DNA from: JAEUJM01 sp964635055
GTDB lineage: Bacteria > Actinomycetota > Acidimicrobiia > Acidimicrobiales > DATDAH01
Assembly (NCBI GenBank): GCA_964635055.1
Contig: CAZWMT010000013.1
Location: 71,923-135,922, forward strand
Direction of reading: 5' to 3'
Length of the DNA stretch: 64,000 bases
Shown piece by piece: positions 24,949 through 33,582 of this stretch. Position 1 is the stretch's first letter, and the number at the start of each line of letters is the position of its first letter. A program made the position numbers and the translations under genes. The notes beneath the pieces are model-generated. The model was not told the origin of the DNA. It worked only from the letters and a program-made list of their open reading frames with translations, and searched no databases.

Positions 24949-26335
24949 ACAACAAGCCGCTTGGGGCCCCCAGCCGCTCCCGCAGCCACTCGAAGCGTGG
25001 CTGCCCGCGGAGGGCCTCGAGATCCGTGTCGGTCGTCAACTTGTCGATCGCACGGTAGCGGTGCCCGAGGAACGACCGCTCCAGCCAGTCGATGGCGCCA
25101 TCGACGTCGCCGAGCCGCGCGTGGCAGCACCCGATGTTGAAGGCCACACGAGCCGGCAGGTAGTCGGTCGCCAGGATCCGGGTGCCGAAGCTCGCGGCCT
25201 CCTCGAACATCCGAGCGTGGTACAGCAGCGTCATGAACCGGTGACGCATCGTGATGGCTGCCGGGCCCTTCGCCGCGAGCAGGCGGTCCCCGATCTCGCC
25301 CATGACCCCCGACGCGGCCAAGTCGCGCAGGAAGGCCGGTGACGGCGCCGGCACCCGCGGATCGAGCAGCGCCCGTGCCGTCAGCTCGGCACGGGCGTGT
25401 GTGGGCTCGTCACCGAGGGCGCACCGGAGCGGGTCGTTGCGGCGGAGCAGCGCCGGTCTCTGCGTGACCATGGCTCGAGCGGTGACCGTGTCCCCGCGGG
25501 TGAGTGCGATCCACACCAGGTACTGCGCCGCGTAGGTACGGAGCCCCTTGGTGGCCCGGAGGTGGATCACGTGCGCGCAGCACTCCTCCGCCGCGCCGAG
25601 GTCGTCCTCCCCCATGCGGCGGTACGCCTCGTCCAGCTTCTCGATCGCGGTCCGGCTCTCGAAGGTGAACACGCCGACGGCGTTGGCGCCACCCATCGCC
25701 GCGGCGCTGATGGCGAGCACCTCGCCGATCGTGTACTGCCCGATGCATCGAAGGACCGTCCACCAAGCGACCGCCGCTGCGACGATGGACACGAGGTGCG
25801 CGATCAGCATGCACCGTCGCTTGCCGACGAGTGCGTCGAGCACCTCGATCATGACCCGACCACCGTCCAACGGCACCACGGGCAGCAGGCTGTACAGCGA
25901 GAGGTAGGCGTTGATCCACACCAGGAACGTCAGCCCGGCGACGACCGTGTCAGGCGGGGCGCTCCACACGCGGAGGACGACCACCGCCGGCAGCCACAGG
26001 GCGACGAGTGCGGTGAGCGGCCCCGCGAGGTACACCCGCACCCCGGCGATGCCCCTCGGCATCTCGTCGAGTGGGATGGTCACGCCGCCCCCACCGTGGA
26101 GCACGACCCTCGAGTCCACCTGCGCGCGCCGGAGCGCCCGCACGTGACCGACCTCATGGACGAGCACCGAGACGATCACGGCGGCGGCCGCGAGCCACAG
26201 GTAGCGGGTACCGCCGAGGAGCCCACCGATCACGACGGCAAGGCCGACGAACCCCAGTTGGACTCGTAAGGGGAAGGTGAGCCCCGGCACCTCGGCACCG
26301 GGGCCGAACCCGCCGCAGGTCGACATCCTCTCCAT
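24941..26335 (-). CDS. M50-family intramembrane metalloprotease with helical-repeat tail, 464 aa
   Basis: Membrane helices span about residues 25-240. HEVGH at residues 60-64 is the zinc-binding HExxH and PVVPLDGGRV near 172-181 supplies the third ligand motif of site-2-type proteases. The C-terminal 220 residues are soluble and helical, with TPR-like signatures (YHARMFEEAASFGTRIL, FNIGCCHARLGDVDGAIDWL). They may bind substrates or partners. Such proteases cleave membrane proteins within the bilayer, often releasing regulators. A shorter paralogue lies 105 bases upstream in the same orientation. An alternative start, ATG 26326, has GGAGAGG directly adjacent. Confidence 0.82.
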   Translation of the reverse strand: MERMSTCGGFGPGAEVPGLTFPLRVQLGFVGLAVVIGGLLGGTRYLWLAAAAVIVSVLVHEVGHVRALRRAQVDSRVVLHGGGGVTIPLDEMPRGIAGVRVYLAGPLTALVALWLPAVVVLRVWSAPPDTVVAGLTFLVWINAYLSLYSLLPVVPLDGGRVMIEVLDALVGKRRCMLIAHLVSIVAAAVAWWTVLRCIGQYTIGEVLAISAAAMGGANAVGVFTFESRTAIEKLDEAYRRMGEDDLGAAEECCAHVIHLRATKGLRTYAAQYLVWIALTRGDTVTARAMVTQRPALLRRNDPLRCALGDEPTHARAELTARALLDPRVPAPSPAFLRDLAASGVMGEIGDRLLAAKGPAAITMRHRFMTLLYHARMFEEAASFGTRILATDYLPARVAFNIGCCHARLGDVDGAIDWLERSFLGHRYRAIDKLTTDTDLEALRGQPRFEWLRERLGAPSGLLSG

Positions 26336-26440
26336 TCGGCCGCAGCGGCCGGGACCATGAGCGAGAGGGCCCTGCGCCCGGCGCCCGCCTGCGCGTGGCC
26401 CCGACCGGCCCGGTCCACGACCGATCGAACCGATCCTCCG

Positions 26441-27610
26441 TCAGTTGGTGGGGCCGACCTCGGGGGGACCGAAGCGGGCGGCCTCGTCGAGACGTCCGGC
26501 GGCCACCAGGAGTCGGGCCATCGCACCTCGGGCCCGAGGCGCGGTGTCGGCCCGCGAGGCGAGCAGGCGGTCGATCACCGTGTCGAGCAGGCCGTCACGG
26601 TCGAGCGCCCGGGCGTAGGCCGGCGGGGGCAGCAGCCCGCCGTCGCCCAACCACTCGTCGACCGTGGCGTTCACCCGTTCGGCCGGGTCGGTCTCGAGGA
26701 GCACGCACCGCAGGTGCCCGCTGGGCTCGTGATCGGGCGGCAGGCGACGCAGGGCCAGTCGGGCCGCGTCGTCCTCGCCGAGGGCCACGTGGGCCCAGCT
26801 GGCCACGTCGATGGCCACGGCCCGCAGGTCGGCGGGCTTGGCGCGCGGCACCGCCGCCCACGCCAACGCGAGGGCGGTGTCGGCATCGTCGTGCGCCAGC
26901 GCTACGTAGGCCCGCCGCACCTCCTCGGCCACCTCGCCGGTGCGTCGCTCCGACAGCGCCCGCCAGTTCGCGGCAAGGAAGAACAGGGCGAACATGCCGG
27001 CGAACACGAACCCGCTGCGCAGGGCCCACAGGCCCCCGGCCCCGGCCACGGCGATCGACACCACGCGCGCCGGCACCTCACCCTGCTCGCGGGTGACCGC
27101 GTCGAGCACCTCCTTGGTGACGTTGCCCCCGTCGAGGGGCAGGATCGGCAGCAGGTTCACGAACGACCAGGCCACGTTGACCCAGACCACCGAGAAGATC
27201 ACCAGGTCGAGCACCTGGCTCGGGTCGTCCAGCGTCCGGCTGAGCCACACCGCGGGCACCCCGAGCAGGAACAGGCCCGACAAGGGGCCGGCGAGGTCGA
27301 CCGCGATCCGCTTCGGGCGCGACGGGATCGATGCCGCGGGGATGGTGAGCCCGCCCATGCCGTGCAACACGATGCGCGACGACACCCCGGACAGGCGCAT
27401 CGCCACGGCGTGGCCGAGCTCGTGCACGAGCACCGACACCAGGACCACCCCCACCCAGATGGCGACCCCCTGCACCGTCCCCAGGCTGGAGCCGAGGAGC
27501 GCCGCTATCAGGAAGAAGCTCAGCTCGACGCGCACGGGCACGTCGCCGAGACGTAGGTGCACGGCCCAGCCGGTGGGCTCGGCCGCCGCCTCGGCATGGG
27601 ATGCGGTCAT
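26441..27610 (-). CDS. M50-family intramembrane metalloprotease, 389 aa
   Basis: A paralogue of the gene at 24941. HELGH occupies residues 63-67 and PILPLDGGNV near 175-184 completes the zinc site. About four to six hydrophobic helices lie in the first 230 residues. The soluble tail is shorter, with alpha-helical repeats such as ALAHDDADTALALAWAAVPR. It probably performs regulated intramembrane proteolysis; no cognate anti-sigma factor is encoded in the window. It is divergent from the LLM gene at 27854. The KstR-like operator lies 83 bases from its start, so steroid control is possible but unproven. Confidence 0.83.
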   Translation of the reverse strand: MTASHAEAAAEPTGWAVHLRLGDVPVRVELSFFLIAALLGSSLGTVQGVAIWVGVVLVSVLVHELGHAVAMRLSGVSSRIVLHGMGGLTIPAASIPSRPKRIAVDLAGPLSGLFLLGVPAVWLSRTLDDPSQVLDLVIFSVVWVNVAWSFVNLLPILPLDGGNVTKEVLDAVTREQGEVPARVVSIAVAGAGGLWALRSGFVFAGMFALFFLAANWRALSERRTGEVAEEVRRAYVALAHDDADTALALAWAAVPRAKPADLRAVAIDVASWAHVALGEDDAARLALRRLPPDHEPSGHLRCVLLETDPAERVNATVDEWLGDGGLLPPPAYARALDRDGLLDTVIDRLLASRADTAPRARGAMARLLVAAGRLDEAARFGPPEVGPTN

Positions 27611-27693
27611 GGCCGCCCACTCCTCGTGGTTCGTGGCACCGTCGTGGTCGGAGTGCTCGTGGTCCGTGGCGGCAGGGTCGCTTGACCGTGGGC

Positions 27694-27707
27694 GAGAACT
27701 CGTTCTA
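27694..27707. promoter_or_regulatory. KstR-like operator in a divergent intergenic region
   Basis: GAGAACTCGTTCTA contains AACnnGTTnnA with one outer mismatch to the consensus; AGAAC/GTTCT arms are perfect. It sits 146 bases before the LLM gene at 27854 and 83 bases before the M50 gene at 27610. Confidence 0.75.
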
Positions 27708-27749
27708 GCCTATCGGTCGATATTGCAACCGGATGTTTGTGATTGCAAA

Positions 27750-27765
27750 CGCGATGCGCATCGCG
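27750..27765. promoter_or_regulatory. perfect 16-base palindrome upstream of an LLM gene
   Basis: CGCGATGCGCATCGCG is fully self-complementary. It follows two direct ATTGCAA motifs (27722 and 27742). It could be an operator for a second regulator of the gene at 27854. Confidence 0.4.
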
Positions 27766-27853
27766 GGCACAGCGCTGTTCGCAGCTGTGCCGGGGTGCGC
27801 ACCCGCCATCCGACCGACCCGATCCGACCCGATACCCGACCGAGGGGACCCTG

Positions 27854-29023
27854 ATGAAGCTGGACATGTTGTACGAGATCGACTGCCCGAAGCCGTGGGA
27901 CGCCGGCGACCACCCGTACGGCCAGCGGGCCGCCGAGCAGAAGTCGTACCGAGAGGCCATCGAGCAGATCAAGCTGGCCGACACCCTCGGGTACAACACC
28001 GTCTGGGTCGTCGAGCACCACTTCCGCGAGGGCCGCTCGCACTGCCCCGCCTCCGAGGTGCTGCTGGGCGGGCTCTCCACCGTCACCGAGAACATCAAGA
28101 TGGGCTTCGGCGTCACCCTCACGCCGTTCGGCTTCATCAACCCCGCCCGCATCGCCGAGAAGGTGGCCACGGTCGACATCTTGTCGAACGGCCGGGTCGA
28201 ATGGGGGACGGGCCGCTCCACCCCCATGGAGCAGACCGCGTTCGGCGTCGACCGCGAGCAGAGCCGCAGCGACTGGCGAGAGGCCATCGAGATCGTCTGC
28301 GGCATGTGGCGCGAGGAGTACTTCGAGTACGAGAGCGAGCGCTTCTCGTTCCCCCGTCGCATGGTCACCCCCAAGCCGGTGCAGGACCCGCACCCGCCGG
28401 TGTGGATGGCCGCCACCTCCGCCGAGTCGGCCGCCGTCGCCGGCTCGCTGGGCCTGGGGCTGCTCTCGTTCACGATCATGCAGCCCATCGAGCTGATGGC
28501 GAAGGCCATCGAGAACTACCGCACCGCCCAGGTGAACAACACGCCCCTGACCAAGGTGGTCAACAACCGGGTCGCGGCCTACACGCTGGTCCACTGCGAG
28601 GACGAGGCCAACTTCGAGAAGAACCGGGTCTGGGAGTCGGTGGCCTGGTGGTACCAGAACCTGGCCCAGTTCACCATCGACTGGGAGTTCCCCCTCACCC
28701 CGCAGGAGGAAGTGGACCGCATCTTCCCGCTCATGAAGCCGCTGAAGGAGGGCAAGGTCCCCGTCGACGCCTTCAACAACGGCGACATGATCGTGATCGG
28801 CGACGCCGAGAAGTGCTTCGAGAAGATGCGCCACTACGCCGACCTCGGCTGCGACTCGCTCATCTGCTACTCGCAGTTCGGCTACCTGCCGCACGAGTCG
28901 ATCATGGCGACCATCGAGACCATCGGGAAGGAAGTCCTCCCCGAGATCGAGGCCTACGTGCCGCCGGACGACTCCCCCGCCGCCAAGTTCAAGGCCATCT
29001 CCGAGGGCCGGGTCGCGAGCTAA
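27854..29023 (+). CDS. LLM-class flavin-dependent oxidoreductase, 389 aa
   Basis: A long bacterial luciferase-like protein. YNTVWVVEHHFREGRSHCPA (near residue 48) has the EHHF motif seen in alkanal/limonene-type monooxygenases. Next come KMGFGVTLTPFGFINPARIA, the VDILSNGRVEWGTGRST turn and PVQDPHPPVWMAATSAESA. It would use reduced flavin and oxygen, or F420, in the cytoplasm. GAGGGGAC lies about seven bases before the ATG. A KstR-like operator 146 bases upstream suggests steroid-inducible expression. It resembles the KstR-controlled gene at 50612 in length and motif set. The SGNH gene starts eight bases after its stop, so the two are co-transcribed. Confidence 0.87.
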   Translation: MKLDMLYEIDCPKPWDAGDHPYGQRAAEQKSYREAIEQIKLADTLGYNTVWVVEHHFREGRSHCPASEVLLGGLSTVTENIKMGFGVTLTPFGFINPARIAEKVATVDILSNGRVEWGTGRSTPMEQTAFGVDREQSRSDWREAIEIVCGMWREEYFEYESERFSFPRRMVTPKPVQDPHPPVWMAATSAESAAVAGSLGLGLLSFTIMQPIELMAKAIENYRTAQVNNTPLTKVVNNRVAAYTLVHCEDEANFEKNRVWESVAWWYQNLAQFTIDWEFPLTPQEEVDRIFPLMKPLKEGKVPVDAFNNGDMIVIGDAEKCFEKMRHYADLGCDSLICYSQFGYLPHESIMATIETIGKEVLPEIEAYVPPDDSPAAKFKAISEGRVAS

Positions 29024-29031
29024 CCGGCCTC

Positions 29032-30048
29032 ATGAGCACAGACGGGCGCCCCGAGCAGCCCGAGCCGTACCTGCGGGGCGCCCCCTTCCCCCCGGGAGGG
29101 GGCGTCCCGTATCCACGGGCCAAACCAGAACTGCCCATGCTGCGCCTGCCGATGGACACCTGGACGATGGCGTCGGTACCCGCCGGCGTCCGCCTGGAGT
29201 TCTCGGGTGACGCGGCGGCGGTCGAGGTCGACTACCGCACCGCCCAGGAGCCCTTCGGCTACCTGGGTGGCGGCGAGGGCGGCGAGTTCACCCTGTGGCG
29301 CGACGGCGACCTGGTGGCCACCGAGGCGGCGGCGGTCGGTGAGGGCACGGTGCGCCTGCCGGGCACCGAGGGGTCGGAACGGGCCATCGTCCACCTGCCC
29401 GAGCGCATGCTGCCGACCGTGACCGCCATCCGGGCCGCCGGCGCCGGGTCGATCCAGCCGGCCGCGGCCCAGCCCCGCTGGGTGGCCTACGGCGACTCGA
29501 TCACCGAGGGCTGGACGGTGTCGACGCCAGGGCGGTCGTGGCCGAGCGTGATCGGCCGGCGCTACGGCATCGACGTGCAGAACATGGGCTACTCGGGCTC
29601 GGCGCGCGGCGAGATCCCCAGCGCGGAGGAGATCGCCGGCCTTCCCGCCGACGTCATCACCATCGCCCATGGCACCAACTGCTGGACCCGCATCCCCTTC
29701 AGCACCGGGATGTTCCGCGAGGGGCTCGTCGCCTTTCTCGACATCGTCCGCCAGGGCCACCCCGACACGCCGATCGTCGCGGTCAGCCCCATCACCCGCC
29801 CCGACGCCGAGACCACGCCGAACCGGCTGGGCGCGAGCCTCGTGGACCTCCGGGCGGTGTTCGAGCAGGTGGTGGGCGACCGCATCGCCGCCGGCGACGG
29901 GCACCTCACCCTCGTGGAGGGCCTGCCCATCGTCGATCCGTCGTTGCTCGACGACGGCATCCACCCCGGCGACGCCGGCCACCAGGCCATGGCCGACGCC
30001 ATCGGCCCCGCCGTCGCCGCCGCCCTCGGCCTGCCCCCCGCCGCCTGA
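29032..30048 (+). CDS. SGNH/GDSL-type esterase, 338 aa
   Basis: The N-terminal 145 residues form a beta-rich domain (SVPAGVRLEFSGDAAAVEVD, EFTLWRDGDLVATEAAA), and the rest is an SGNH hydrolase. VAYGDSITEGWTVSTPGR holds the nucleophilic serine, NMGYSGSARGE the block II glycine, AHGTNCW the block III asparagine and DGIHPGDAGHQAM the Asp/His pair. No signal peptide is seen, so it is probably cytoplasmic. It follows the KstR-linked LLM gene by eight bases and may remove an ester formed by that enzyme, for example after a Baeyer-Villiger-type oxidation. That role is inference from the operon only. Confidence 0.87.
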   Translation: MSTDGRPEQPEPYLRGAPFPPGGGVPYPRAKPELPMLRLPMDTWTMASVPAGVRLEFSGDAAAVEVDYRTAQEPFGYLGGGEGGEFTLWRDGDLVATEAAAVGEGTVRLPGTEGSERAIVHLPERMLPTVTAIRAAGAGSIQPAAAQPRWVAYGDSITEGWTVSTPGRSWPSVIGRRYGIDVQNMGYSGSARGEIPSAEEIAGLPADVITIAHGTNCWTRIPFSTGMFREGLVAFLDIVRQGHPDTPIVAVSPITRPDAETTPNRLGASLVDLRAVFEQVVGDRIAAGDGHLTLVEGLPIVDPSLLDDGIHPGDAGHQAMADAIGPAVAAALGLPPAA

Positions 30049-30049
30049 C

Positions 30050-30186
30050 ATGGCGCGGCCGGCGCCGGTGGCGGGGAACGATCGTTCTGGTGGCTGGATC
30101 GTGACGCTGGCAACACGATCGAGCCACCGGAACGGTGGTTTCGGGACGAGAGGTCACTGAGCGTGGCGCGGCCGGCACCGGCGGTG
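30050..30186. repeat. 113-base-spaced direct duplication of the IclR gene start, flanking a hairpin
   Basis: The first codons of the IclR gene (from 30163) are repeated from 30050: TGGCGCGGCCGGC is identical in both copies and similarity continues for about 27 bases. Between them lies a hairpin (30084-30132) with TTCTGGTGGCT and AGCCACCGGAA-like outer arms and perfect GATCGTG/CACGATC inner arms. Confidence 0.65.
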
Positions 30187-31056
30187 GAGCGCACCACCGC
30201 CATCCTGGACTTCCTCGCGGCGCACCCGTCCCAGCCGTGGAGCCTGTCCGAGCTGGCCCGGCGCCTGGACCTGAACAAGGCCACGGCCCACGCGGTGCTC
30301 ACCGCACTCACCGACGCCGGGTACCTGGTGCGCCACCCCCTCCGCAAGGACTACGCCCTCGGTCCGGCGCTCATCGGCGTGGGGCGAGCCGCGCTCGAGC
30401 AGTACCCGGTGGTCGACTTCGCCCGGCCGGAGATGCGCCGCCTCGCCGACGACCTGGGCCTCGAGTGCCTCGCCACCGCCTCGGTGGACGGCGACATGGT
30501 GGTGCTCGAGCGGGCCGGGACACCGCGGCCGCTCGCCGTGAGCGTGGCCGTCGGGCAGCGGGTTCCCATCGTGCCCCCCTTCGGCACCGCGTTCGTGGCG
30601 TGGGACGACCCCGACGCCGTGGCCCGGTGGCTGGGACGGGCCGGGCCCTCGGCCACCGACGACGACCGCACCCGGTTCGTGGACGCGCTCGCGGCGGTGA
30701 GGGAACGGGGCTACTCCGTCACCCTCGAGGCGGACACCCATGCCCGCCTGGGCCGAGCCCTCGCCGGAGCGGCGGGAACGCCGGCACGCTCACGCCGCCG
30801 TGACGTGGGTGAGCTGGTCGACCAGCTCGGCCACGAGGACTACCTGCTGATCGACCTCGAGCCCGAGCGGTCGTACCGGGTGAACCACATCGCTGCGCCG
30901 GTGTTCGACGCCGACGGCCGGGTGGCCATCCTGCTGGCCCTGCTCGGCTACGGGGGCGCGCTCACCGGCACCGAGGTGACGGTGCTCGCCGACCGCCTGA
31001 TGCAGGCGGCGGCCACCGTGACCGCGTCGGTCCACGGTCGCCGGCCCGCCGCCTGA
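30163..31056 (+). CDS. IclR-family transcriptional regulator, 297 aa
   Basis: An N-terminal winged helix-turn-helix (ERTTAILDFLAAHPSQPWSL, SELARRLDLNKATAHAVL, residues about 8-50) and an IclR effector domain with ALAGAAGTP-type and VLLALLGYGGALTG segments. IclR proteins bind small organic acids and repress or activate nearby catabolic operons. It lies 114 bases after the SGNH gene and is followed by an NTF2-like gene 51 bases downstream, so it may control either unit. The GTG at 30163 matches the homology start. Its first codons are duplicated upstream at 30050, where an ATG begins an out-competed short reading frame. Confidence 0.88.
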   Translation: MARPAPAVERTTAILDFLAAHPSQPWSLSELARRLDLNKATAHAVLTALTDAGYLVRHPLRKDYALGPALIGVGRAALEQYPVVDFARPEMRRLADDLGLECLATASVDGDMVVLERAGTPRPLAVSVAVGQRVPIVPPFGTAFVAWDDPDAVARWLGRAGPSATDDDRTRFVDALAAVRERGYSVTLEADTHARLGRALAGAAGTPARSRRRDVGELVDQLGHEDYLLIDLEPERSYRVNHIAAPVFDADGRVAILLALLGYGGALTGTEVTVLADRLMQAAATVTASVHGRRPAA

Positions 31057-31107
31057 GCGTGCCGAGTCCGGCTGGGCCGGGCCGCCGACGTGGGCCAGAG
31101 TGGGGCG

Positions 31108-31629
31108 ATGAGCCCGTTCACCCATGACCAGTTGAGCACGCACGAGGAGATCCGCCGGCTGGCGCTGCGCTACGCGCTCGCCATCGACCGGCGCGACCTG
31201 GACCTGCTGGTGTCGCTCTACGTCGAGGACGTGTGGGTGGGCAAGGCCGGCACAGGGCGGGACGTGCTGCGCAAGGACTTCGGTGACGGCCTGAAGCGCA
31301 TCGGCGTGTCGATGCTGTTCGTGGGCAACCACCTCATCGAGCTCGACCCCGACGAGCCCGACAAGGCCACGGGCACCGTCTACTGCCGGGCCCGCATCCA
31401 GGCCACGCCAGGCAGTCCCGACATGGTCGAGCACGCGATCCAGTACAGCGACTGGTACGAGCGTCGGGACGGCACCTGGTACTTCACCCGCCGCAAGCAC
31501 GAGCTGTTCTGGGGCGTCGTCCTCGCCGAGCGGCCCCTCACCCAGGAACCGGCCAACTGGCCCGAGCACCAGACCGGCGTCGGCACCATCCCCTACCGCC
31601 ACGACACCTGGCAGCGGTTCTGGGCCTGA
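31108..31629 (+). CDS. NTF2-like (SnoaL-fold) protein, 173 aa
   Basis: A cone-shaped NTF2 fold: HEEIRRLALRYALAIDRRDL (helix 1), VSLYVEDVWVG, IGVSMLFVGNHLIEL and YSDWYERRDGTWYFTRRKHE (C-terminal sheet). Family members include ketosteroid isomerase-like and dioxygenase beta-subunit-like proteins and polyketide cyclases. Here D-R-R-D in the first helix region fits the SnoaL-like group. The substrate is unknown, though a steroid or other cyclic ketone is plausible from context. It lies downstream of the IclR gene in the same orientation and ends 102 bases before a convergent hydrolase. Confidence 0.8.
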   Translation: MSPFTHDQLSTHEEIRRLALRYALAIDRRDLDLLVSLYVEDVWVGKAGTGRDVLRKDFGDGLKRIGVSMLFVGNHLIELDPDEPDKATGTVYCRARIQATPGSPDMVEHAIQYSDWYERRDGTWYFTRRKHELFWGVVLAERPLTQEPANWPEHQTGVGTIPYRHDTWQRFWA

Positions 31630-31731
31630 GGACGGTCAGATCACCACGTCATCCGCGTGGGCGGCGAGTGACCGTGGATCGCCGAGGTCGCCCGTGACGA
31701 CGACCGTGCTCATACGGCCTGGTCGCGGCCT

Positions 31732-32676
31732 CTAGTCGCGCTGTGCCCGTTCGATGAAGCTGGCGAGATGCTCGGCCAGCGCGAGCGGTTGGTCGCCCTG
31801 GATGCTGTGGCCGGCGTCGGGGACGACGATCACCTCGGCGTCGGGCTTGCGCCGCTGCAGCTCCTCGACGTCCTCGTCACCCACCACGCCGGAGTTGCCG
31901 CCCCGCAGCAGCAGGAGGGGCCGGTCGACGGCGTCGACCGCCTCCCAGAGGGTGGTGAAGTCGGCCAGCCGGCTGGTGTCGTCAGCGCCGGCGGCCTTCC
32001 AGTCACGCACGGCGTCGTAGCGCCACGACCACGTGCCGTCGGGGTTCTCCTTGGCGTTGTGCAGCACGCCTCGGCGCAGTGAGGACTCGGACCGGGTGGG
32101 GTTGTGCTCGATGGTGCGGGCCAGGATCTCGTCGAAGCTGGCAAACGTCTCGGGCCCGCTGATGAAGGTGACGATGGGCTCGGCCTTGGCGTGATCGGTC
32201 CCCGGGGTGACATCGACGATGGCCAGCCGCTCGACCAGGAAGGGGTGGGTCGCGGTGAGGCACAGCGCGGTGAGGCCACCGAGCGACATGCCGACCACGA
32301 GCTGGGCCCGGGGGGCGAGGGCGCCGACCACCTTGGCCAGGTCGGCGGCCAGCATCGGCGGCCAGTAGGCCCGGTCGTCGCGCCAGTCCGAGTGGCCGTG
32401 CCCGGGCAGGTCGACCGCGACCAACGGGCGATCGAGGGCCAGCGCCACCGTGTCCCAGGTGTGCGCGTTCTGCGCGCCGCCGTGCACCAGCACGATCTCG
32501 GGCTCGCCCTCGCCCCACACCAGGGCGCTCACCCTTCGTCCGGCGGCGTCGACCTCCACGAAGACCCGCTCGACGGCCACCTCACGGGGGTGGGGCAGGC
32601 CCACCTCGGCGGCGTTCTCGTGCAGCATCCCGAACTCCGGGTACCCCGGATCGTACGCAGCCCCCGTATCACCCAT
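31732..32676 (-). CDS. alpha/beta hydrolase, 314 aa
   Basis: A lipase/esterase-type hydrolase. IVLVHGGAQNAHTWD carries the oxyanion HG, VVGMSLGGLTALCL the nucleophile serine (GMSLG), and PDAGHSIQGDQP the catalytic histidine; DLPGHGHSDWRDD is the conserved aspartate-containing turn. It is cytoplasmic with no signal peptide. The first 40 residues form an extension upstream of the core fold. It follows the SDR gene by ten bases, so they form a two-gene operon. The meta-cleavage product hydrolases of steroid ring degradation belong to this fold, but no particular residue identifies this protein as HsaD. Confidence 0.88.
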   Translation of the reverse strand: MGDTGAAYDPGYPEFGMLHENAAEVGLPHPREVAVERVFVEVDAAGRRVSALVWGEGEPEIVLVHGGAQNAHTWDTVALALDRPLVAVDLPGHGHSDWRDDRAYWPPMLAADLAKVVGALAPRAQLVVGMSLGGLTALCLTATHPFLVERLAIVDVTPGTDHAKAEPIVTFISGPETFASFDEILARTIEHNPTRSESSLRRGVLHNAKENPDGTWSWRYDAVRDWKAAGADDTSRLADFTTLWEAVDAVDRPLLLLRGGNSGVVGDEDVEELQRRKPDAEVIVVPDAGHSIQGDQPLALAEHLASFIERAQRD

Positions 32677-32686
32677 GAACCGCCTC

Positions 32687-33550
32687 CTACCCCTCGTCCG
32701 CCACGACGCCGCGGAGGCCGTCGGCCCCGAACAGGGGCTCGAAGAAAGCCCGGAAGTCCGGGCCTCGGCGGAGGCTGTGGCCGCCGTCCACCTGCAGCAC
32801 CTGCCCGGTCACCCACGTCGAGTCCGGCCCGGCGAAGAACAGCACCGCGCCGGCGCAGTCCTCCACCGTCCCGACCCGGGAGATCGGCATCTGGGACAGG
32901 TAGTCGTCGAGCACGGGGCTGCCGGCGGTGACCGCGCCCATCAGCTCGGTGTCGACGATGCCGGGCGCGATGGCGTTCACCCGCACGTTCGACGCCCCCA
33001 GCTCGTCGGCGGCCATGGCCACCAACTGCTCGATGCCCGCCTTGGACGGACCGTAGGCGCCGAACCAGCGGTGGCTGAGCGAGCCGGCGATGGACGAGAT
33101 GGCGATGAACGACCCGCCGCCGCCCCGCACCATCACCGGGGCGGCGTGCTTCAGGGTGAGGAAGGTGCCGGTGAGGTTGAGGTCGACGGTCTGACGCCAC
33201 AGGTCCACGTCGACGAGGTGCAACGGGCCGGCGGTCAACGAGCCCCCCGCCGAGGTGACGACGATGTCGAGCCCGCCCGTCGGCTCGCACGCCTTGGCCA
33301 CTGCCGCGGCCACCTGGGACTCGTCGGTCACGTCGCAGGCGATGGACGCCACCGTCGCGCCCTCGGCGGCCACCGCACGGATCTGCTCGGCCGCACCGGC
33401 GAGGCGCTCCTCGCTGCGGCCGCAGATGGTGACGTGGGCGCCCTCGGCGGCGAAGCGCGCTGCGCATCCGAGGCCGATGCCGCTGCCCCCGCCCGTGACG
33501 AGCGCCGCGTCCCCTGCGATTCCCGACGATCCATCCACGCTGTTGGTCAC
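32687..33550 (-). CDS. short-chain dehydrogenase, 287 aa
   Basis: A classical SDR: VTGGGSGIGLGCAARFAAEG at the N-terminus, NxAG replaced by TSAGGSLTAG, the catalytic serine in ISSIAGSLSH, YGPSKAGIEQL with the YxxxK pair, and NAIAPGIVDTELM. A 30-residue tail (FRAFFEPLFGADGL) after the VDGGHSLRRG end resembles the tails of acyl-CoA-linked SDRs. NAD(P)-dependent oxidation of a hydroxy intermediate is expected. The GTG start at 33550 has a TAACGT hexamer six bases upstream on the minus strand. It is divergent from the DyP gene. Confidence 0.87.
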   Translation of the reverse strand: MTNSVDGSSGIAGDAALVTGGGSGIGLGCAARFAAEGAHVTICGRSEERLAGAAEQIRAVAAEGATVASIACDVTDESQVAAAVAKACEPTGGLDIVVTSAGGSLTAGPLHLVDVDLWRQTVDLNLTGTFLTLKHAAPVMVRGGGGSFIAISSIAGSLSHRWFGAYGPSKAGIEQLVAMAADELGASNVRVNAIAPGIVDTELMGAVTAGSPVLDDYLSQMPISRVGTVEDCAGAVLFFAGPDSTWVTGQVLQVDGGHSLRRGPDFRAFFEPLFGADGLRGVVADEG

Positions 33551-33556
33551 CCGGCC

Positions 33557-33562
33557 ACGTTA
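33557..33562 (-). promoter_or_regulatory. -10 hexamer TAACGT, probable leaderless promoter
   Basis: TAACGT on the minus strand ends six bases before the GTG of the SDR gene. Confidence 0.45.
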
Positions 33563-33582
33563 GAGCGGCTAGACAGCAGGCC

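Noticed and set aside
31636..31713. A 25-codon minus-strand frame between the NTF2-like and hydrolase genes
   Set aside because: It starts like an SDR N-terminus (MSTVVVTGDLGDP) but stops at once, has no ribosome-binding site, and no further SDR sequence follows; too short to support as a gene or remnant.
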